A DNA stretch of 64,000 nt from Archangiaceae bacterium (lineage in GTDB: Bacteria > Myxococcota > Myxococcia > Myxococcales > Myxococcaceae), in NCBI GenBank assembly GCA_016714225.1, contig JADJNS010000019.1:124001-188000 (forward strand). Reading direction: 5' to 3'. Made by a program: the position numbers and the translations under genes. Shown piece after piece: positions 57,427 to 64,000 of this stretch. The notes under the pieces were generated by a model. The model saw nothing but the letters and a program-made list of their open reading frames with translations. It had not been told where the DNA came from and did no database searches. Within the stretch, counting starts at the first letter, position 1; every line of letters begins with the position of its first letter.

Positions 57427-58873
57427 AGGCTGACAGTTTTTCGGATCGGCCCCTTGAGCGTCGCTGCGGATCGTGATCTCCCTTCTGTCTCGGAGGGTCA
57501 CCATGGCTAACGTTCGTCTCCGCGAAGCAGAGCGCAAGCAGGTCGAGTTCCGCGATGTTGCGCTCGATGACCTGCTCGAGCCGCAGCACCGCGTGCGGCT
57601 CCTCTGGCGGTACATCCAAACGTTGGACATGTCGGCGTTCCTCGCCGACATCAAAGCGGTTGAAGGGCACGTCGGGCGCGATGCGACCGACCCTCGCATT
57701 CTGCTGTGTCTCTGGGTCTTCGCCTTGTCTGAGGGCATTGGCAGTGCGCGCAGACTCGCAACGCTCTGTCGCCGGGACGTCCCGTACCAATGGATTTGCG
57801 GTGGAGTCACAGTGAACCGCGACCTGCTCGCCGGTTTCCGGGTGTCGCATGGGGACAAACTCGATGAGCTTTTGAGCCAGACGGTCGCTGCGCTCGCACA
57901 CGCGGGAGTCATCACGCTCATGGCGGTCGCACAGGACGGCATGCGAGTGCGCGCAGCCGCTGGGGCGGCGAGCTTTCGCCGAGAGCAAACTCTCGAAGAG
58001 TGCCTCGCCGATGCGCGCAAGCAGGTTTCCGAGCTCAAACGCGAGCTCGACGATGACGGCTCGGCGATGACCAAGAGAGAGGCCGCGCGAAAAAGAGCGG
58101 CCGAGGAGAAGCTCGAAGCCATCCAGCGCGCGATGGCCGAGATGCCGGCCGTCGTCGCAGCCAAAGAAGCGCAGAAGAACAAAGGCCGCTCGAAAAAGTC
58201 CGAGCCTCGAGTGAGCACGACGGACGCCGACGCGCGGGTGATGAAGATGGCCGACGGAGGCTTCAGACCCGCATACAACCCGCAATTTTCCACCGACGTC
58301 GACAGCGACCTCATCGTCGGGGTGCACGTCACCAACGTCGGAACGGATGCGCAGCAAGCAGAACCCGTCATCGCCGACCTGATGAAGCGTTTCGCCCGTC
58401 CCCCACAGCAGTACCTGATGGATGGCGGATACGTGAACGACCGCAACATCGAGACGCTTACGCAGGCGGGCATCGAGGTCTTTGCGCCCCCACGCAAGCC
58501 GCGGAATGAGGGGGTCGACCCGTACGAGCCGCAACGAAACGACTCGCCTGAGGTCATCGAGTGGCGAAGGCGAATGAAGACGGACCGGGGAAAGGAGATT
58601 TTCAAGGACCGCGCCGCGACCGCGGAACGCATCAACGCGAACCTGCGGAAGATGGGCCTGACCCAGCTCAACGTCCGTGGGCTCGCAAAGGTAACCAGCG
58701 CGATTCTTCTCAGCGCACTGGCCTTCAACATCCTTCGAGCCATCGCACTGCAAGGATGAAGGCCGCGCGGCGGGTCTTGAACGCCGTCTGAAAAACTGAA
58801 CGAAGGAAACAGCCGATGAGAGCGCGCCGAAGCACTCGCAACACGCCACGGAATGGCCAAAAACTGACGGCCT
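57427..58873 (+). mobile_element. Insertion sequence, IS1182-like, 1447 bp
   Basis: Ends are imperfect inverted repeats (left AGGCTGACAGTTTTT, right reverse complement AGGCCGTCAGTTTTT). A 5-bp target duplication CTCAG flanks it (57422-57426 and 58874-58878). It encodes one transposase (57503-58759). The element sits in the histidine kinase gene in antisense orientation. It appears intact and potentially mobile. Family assignment rests on the transposase architecture only. Confidence 0.9.
57503..58759 (+). CDS. IS1182-like transposase
   Basis: This 418-residue protein starts at ATG 57503 with GGAGGGT upstream. The N-terminal part (LLWRYIQTLDMSAFLADI...ALSEGIGSARRLATLCRRD) matches the DUF772-type transposase N-domain. 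The first catalytic Asp lies in VAQDGMRVRAAAG, the second in LMDGGYVNDRNIETL, and the DDE fold follows; the final acidic residue is not fixed with confidence. A middle Lys/Glu-rich segment is probably a coiled linker. It ends 114 nt before the right end of the element. It has lower GC at third positions than its neighbours, consistent with recent arrival. Confidence 0.9.
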   Translation: MANVRLREAERKQVEFRDVALDDLLEPQHRVRLLWRYIQTLDMSAFLADIKAVEGHVGRDATDPRILLCLWVFALSEGIGSARRLATLCRRDVPYQWICGGVTVNRDLLAGFRVSHGDKLDELLSQTVAALAHAGVITLMAVAQDGMRVRAAAGAASFRREQTLEECLADARKQVSELKRELDDDGSAMTKREAARKRAAEEKLEAIQRAMAEMPAVVAAKEAQKNKGRSKKSEPRVSTTDADARVMKMADGGFRPAYNPQFSTDVDSDLIVGVHVTNVGTDAQQAEPVIADLMKRFARPPQQYLMDGGYVNDRNIETLTQAGIEVFAPPRKPRNEGVDPYEPQRNDSPEVIEWRRRMKTDRGKEIFKDRAATAERINANLRKMGLTQLNVRGLAKVTSAILLSALAFNILRAIALQG

Positions 58874-58878
58874 CTCAG
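58874..58878. repeat. Target-site duplication, right copy (CTCAG)
   Basis: The second copy of CTCAG, adjoining the IS right end (see 57422-57426). Confidence 0.9.
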
Positions 58879-60004
58879 GGTGATGCCGGCGAGCGGGTTC
58901 TTCAGCTCGTGCGAGACGATCGAGAGAATGTCCTGCCGGGCCTGGCGCGCACGCTCGGCGGCCTGGAACAGCAGCGCGTTCTCGATCGCCATCGCACAGC
59001 GCGCCGCGAGGTCGCGGGCGAAGACCAGGTCGGCGTCGGTCAGCCGCCGGCCCGACTCCGAGGTCACCAAGGCGAGCAGCCCCAGCGCCCGCTGGTGCAG
59101 CATCATCGGCACCAGAATCACCGAGTGCGCCGCACAGGCTTTGAGCACCGCGTCGCGCTCGGCGCCGTCGATGAGGTGCGAGAGCGCGCCCGCGGCGTCT
59201 TCCGAGACGATGAGCGGGTCGATCAGGCTCGAGCGGGGCGTGGGCCCGCGCCGCAGCGCCTCGACCACGTGGTTGCGCGCCGGGTCGGCGGCGGCCACCG
59301 CCACCCGCTGGGCTCCGCTCTCTCCGTCGTAGAGGTCGACGAAGGCGAGGTCGGCCATCGACGGCACCAGGCGCCGCACCACCGCGGTGAGGTTGTCGGC
59401 CACCACGAACGAGCTGGCGAGGTACAGGCTGGCCTCGGCGCACACCTGCAGGCGCTCTTCCGAGCGCTTCACCTGCGAGATGTCCGAGAACGCCGCCTTG
59501 CACCCGGTGACCACGCCCGCGGGCGTGAGCATCGGGGTGGTGACCAGCTGAAAGTGCACCGGCCCGATGCCCGCGACCACCAGCCGCACCTCGGTCGAGA
59601 CCCGCGCCTTCTCGGCGATACAGCGGCGCAGGTGATTGCGCAGCAGCGCCCGGTCTTCCAGCACGGTGAGCGCGCTGATCGGCTTGCCGATCAACCCCGA
59701 GCGATCGACCCCGAAGTAGGCGGTGGCCGTGAGGTTGGCATCGGCGATGCGGCCGTCTTTCTCGAGCGTGCAGTACGCGACCGGCGCGAAGTCGTACAGG
59801 TCGACGTAGCGACTGCGCGACTCTTCCAGCGCGCTCTGGGCCTCGCGCAGCGCCCGGTTCTGCATCTCGAGCTCGATCTGGTGCACCTGCAGGTCGTGCA
59901 TCACCCGCTCGGTCTCCACCGCCGACCGAGCACGTGCCAGGTCGGCCTGCACATCGCGCAAAGCGCGACCAGCTCTTCCTTCGACAGCTCTTCATAGGAC
60001 CGCG

Positions 60005-62848
<2,844 letters not shown>

Positions 62849-62898
62849 ACGTTCACCTGTAGACGTTTGGTGCGCTGAGCTCTCACGGCGACCTTCTC

Positions 62899-62927
62899 GT
62901 ATCGACCCGTCGGCGACTTCCAGTCAA
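62899..62927 (-). promoter_or_regulatory. Candidate sigma70-type promoter for CheB-CheR gene
   Basis: On the minus strand TTGACT (62922-62927) and CGATAC (62899-62904) are separated by 17 bp, about 50 nt upstream of the start. The -10 is weak. It lies in a region with an AT-rich inverted repeat ATGCGA-N11-TCGCAT at about 62950-62972. Confidence 0.35.
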
Positions 62928-63010
62928 GTCAGAGAAACGGGAAACTGAAATGCGACCCTTGAAAAATCGCATATTTGTTACCGCACCACCCCCTTCCCCG
63001 GGCGCGGATA

Positions 63011-63028
63011 CGTCACCGTTCGGTGACG
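63011..63028. terminator. Palindromic hairpin after the hybrid kinase
   Basis: Perfect 8-bp inverted repeat CGTCACCG-TT-CGGTGACG, 9 nt after the minus-strand stop at 63037. It could be a terminator hairpin or an operator for CheB-CheR. Confidence 0.4.
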
Positions 63029-63036
63029 GTTCGGCG

Positions 63037-64000
63037 TCAGCGCGGCTCGACGGCGCGGATCAGCGTCTCGACCTCGTCGAGGTCGACCGGCTTCACCAGG
63101 AACCGGTCGAACCCGGCCTGGTACGCGCGGGCCTGGTCGTTGGGCTGCCCGTAGCCGGTCACCGCCACCAGCAGGGGAGTGCGTTCGAGGTGCCGCGCCC
63201 GCAGGGCCTCGGCGAGCTGGTAGCCGTTCATGCCGGGCAGCCCGATGTCGATCAGCGCCACGTCGGCGGCGAACGCGTCGCTCGCCACCAGCGCCGCCGC
63301 CCCGTCGAAGGCGGTGCGGGTGTCATGGCCCATGCCCTCGACCCCCGCCGCGAGCAGCTCGGCCGCGTCGCGGTTGTCGTCGACGATCAACACCCGGCGG
63401 TGCGCCACGGCGGGGCCGACGCCCGCGGTCGCAACGGTCGAGACCTTCGCGGCACCGTCGGCGGCGCCGGCGACCCGCGGCAGCCGCACCACCAGCTCGC
63501 TGCCCCGGCCCGGCCCCTCGCTGTGCGCGGTGAGCGAGCCGCCGTGCAGCGCGACGATGCTGCGCGAGATCGACAGGCCCAGGCCCAGGCCGCCCGAGGT
63601 GCGCTCGAGCGTGCGCGGCCCCTGCGCAAAGAGGTCGAACGCGGTGGCCTGCAGCTCGGGGCTCATGCCCACTCCGTTGTCGCGCACCCGCACCTCGACC
63701 AGGTCGTCGTGGCGTGCCGCGGTCACCGAGATGGCGCCACCGCTGGGGGTGTACTTGGCCGCGTTGGTGAGCAGGTTCGAGAACACCTGGGCCAGGCGGT
63801 GCTTGTCGGCGTGCACCCAGAGGCCGCGCGGCAGGTCGAGGGTGAGCCGGTGCTGGCGCTCGTCGAGGTGCGAGCGCGCCACCTCGAGCCCGTACTCGAC
63901 CACCTCGCCCACCTCGACGTCTTCGCGGTGCAGCTCGAGCTTGCCGTGCGAGATGCGCGAGACGTCGAGCAGGTCGTCGACCAGCGCCGAGACCAGCCGC
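63037..64000 (-). CDS. Hybrid sensor histidine kinase, 3' part only
   Basis: The frame is open from the window edge at 64000 (321 visible residues). First residues are the end of the HisKA helix (LVDDLLDVSRISHGKLEL). Next is a HATPase domain: N-box (NLLTNAAKYTPSGG), G1 (VRDNGVGMS), F-box (FDLFAQGP) and G2 (GGLGLGLSIS). It ends with a receiver domain: VLIVDDNRD (acidic pocket), VALIDIGLPGMNG (phospho-Asp) and FLVKPVD (Lys). All catalytic residues of both domains are present except the kinase His, which lies outside the window. It may phosphorylate a Che-like partner or the adjacent proteins. Confidence 0.9.
   Translation of the reverse strand, partial: RLVSALVDDLLDVSRISHGKLELHREDVEVGEVVEYGLEVARSHLDERQHRLTLDLPRGLWVHADKHRLAQVFSNLLTNAAKYTPSGGAISVTAARHDDLVEVRVRDNGVGMSPELQATAFDLFAQGPRTLERTSGGLGLGLSISRSIVALHGGSLTAHSEGPGRGSELVVRLPRVAGAADGAAKVSTVATAGVGPAVAHRRVLIVDDNRDAAELLAAGVEGMGHDTRTAFDGAAALVASDAFAADVALIDIGLPGMNGYQLAEALRARHLERTPLLVAVTGYGQPNDQARAYQAGFDRFLVKPVDLDEVETLIRAVEPR

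Larger units (their letters stand above)
62849..63036. other. Intergenic region (188 bp) with palindromes
   Basis: This gap separates a hybrid kinase stop from the CheB-CheR start; both are on the minus strand. It holds an 18-bp inverted repeat CGTCACCGTTCGGTGACG (63011-63028, 8-bp arms), a 6-bp hairpin ATGCGA/TCGCAT and a candidate promoter. No gene is seen. Confidence 0.5.

Noticed and set aside
56767..59961. A single intact 1064-residue kinase reading through the IS
   Set aside because: The frame happens to stay open through the antisense of the transposase. The insert has defined ends and a target duplication, so this is a disrupted gene.

Overview
The window is high-GC DNA (strong G/C at third codon positions) that looks like a chromosome segment from a myxobacterium-type organism (Myxococcota). 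The evidence is a MYXO-CTERM-type C-terminal sorting signal (Gly-Cys-Ala-Cys, hydrophobic stretch, Arg cluster) on the 48849-51929 gene, several lipoproteins with long Gly-rich linkers behind the lipobox Cys, two large Ser/Thr protein kinases, and paired FHA-containing sigma54 activators. The species cannot be named from sequence alone.

Layout. 1-8103: surface proteins and lipoproteins, including a very large Cys-containing lipoprotein. 8356-11280: an ECF-like sigma factor and a TPR Ser/Thr kinase in one operon. 11322-20661: a rhodanese, a zinc-peptidase-like protein, a secreted protein with GGQVQ repeats, a kinase-nSTAND-FGE fusion and a PKD lipoprotein. 20919-24738: two divergent FHA/GGDEF-like/AAA+/Fis activators that are paralogues. 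24905-32810: Gly-linker lipoproteins (propeller, DUF1554-like, beta-helix, BNR-like) and an orphan EutQ-like cupin. 33236-35000: an RluA-type accessory domain without its catalytic domain, and a JAMM-like protein. 35050-48689: a [NiFe]-hydrogenase locus, all on the minus strand. It consists of a Hyd-2-type structural operon (small subunit, HybA, HybB, large subunit, protease) followed by hypF-C-D-E, a crotonase gene, hypA-B and a putative nickel permease. Between the two operons lies an 817-bp spacer with five 45-bp palindrome-bearing tandem repeats. 48849-54968: a MYXO-CTERM propeller protein, DUF72, an SDR and a Gfo/Idh/MocA oxidoreductase. 55263-64000: a small basic protein with a strong hairpin, then a CheB / histidine kinase / CheB-CheR / hybrid kinase signalling cluster. 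The histidine kinase is broken by a 1447-bp insertion sequence with a clear 5-bp target duplication.

How the genes work together. The hydrogenase locus is nearly self-contained: a Tat-exported small subunit and ferredoxin, a membrane quinone-linked subunit, a catalytic subunit, its endopeptidase, the full CN/CO ligand and nickel insertion machinery, and a candidate nickel importer. Genes are chained by ATGA, GTGA or TGATG overlaps. The crotonase inside this chain is the most interesting functional lead, because the C-terminal domain of HypX, which makes the CO ligand in aerobic bacteria, is a crotonase fold.

Caution. Seven genes are each split by one single-base frameshift, usually in a short G/C run. 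They include the hydrogenase large subunit and hypE. Every one is repaired by adding or removing one base, which points to assembly or consensus errors more than to decay. A G-rich stretch at 32811-33180 also looks anomalous.
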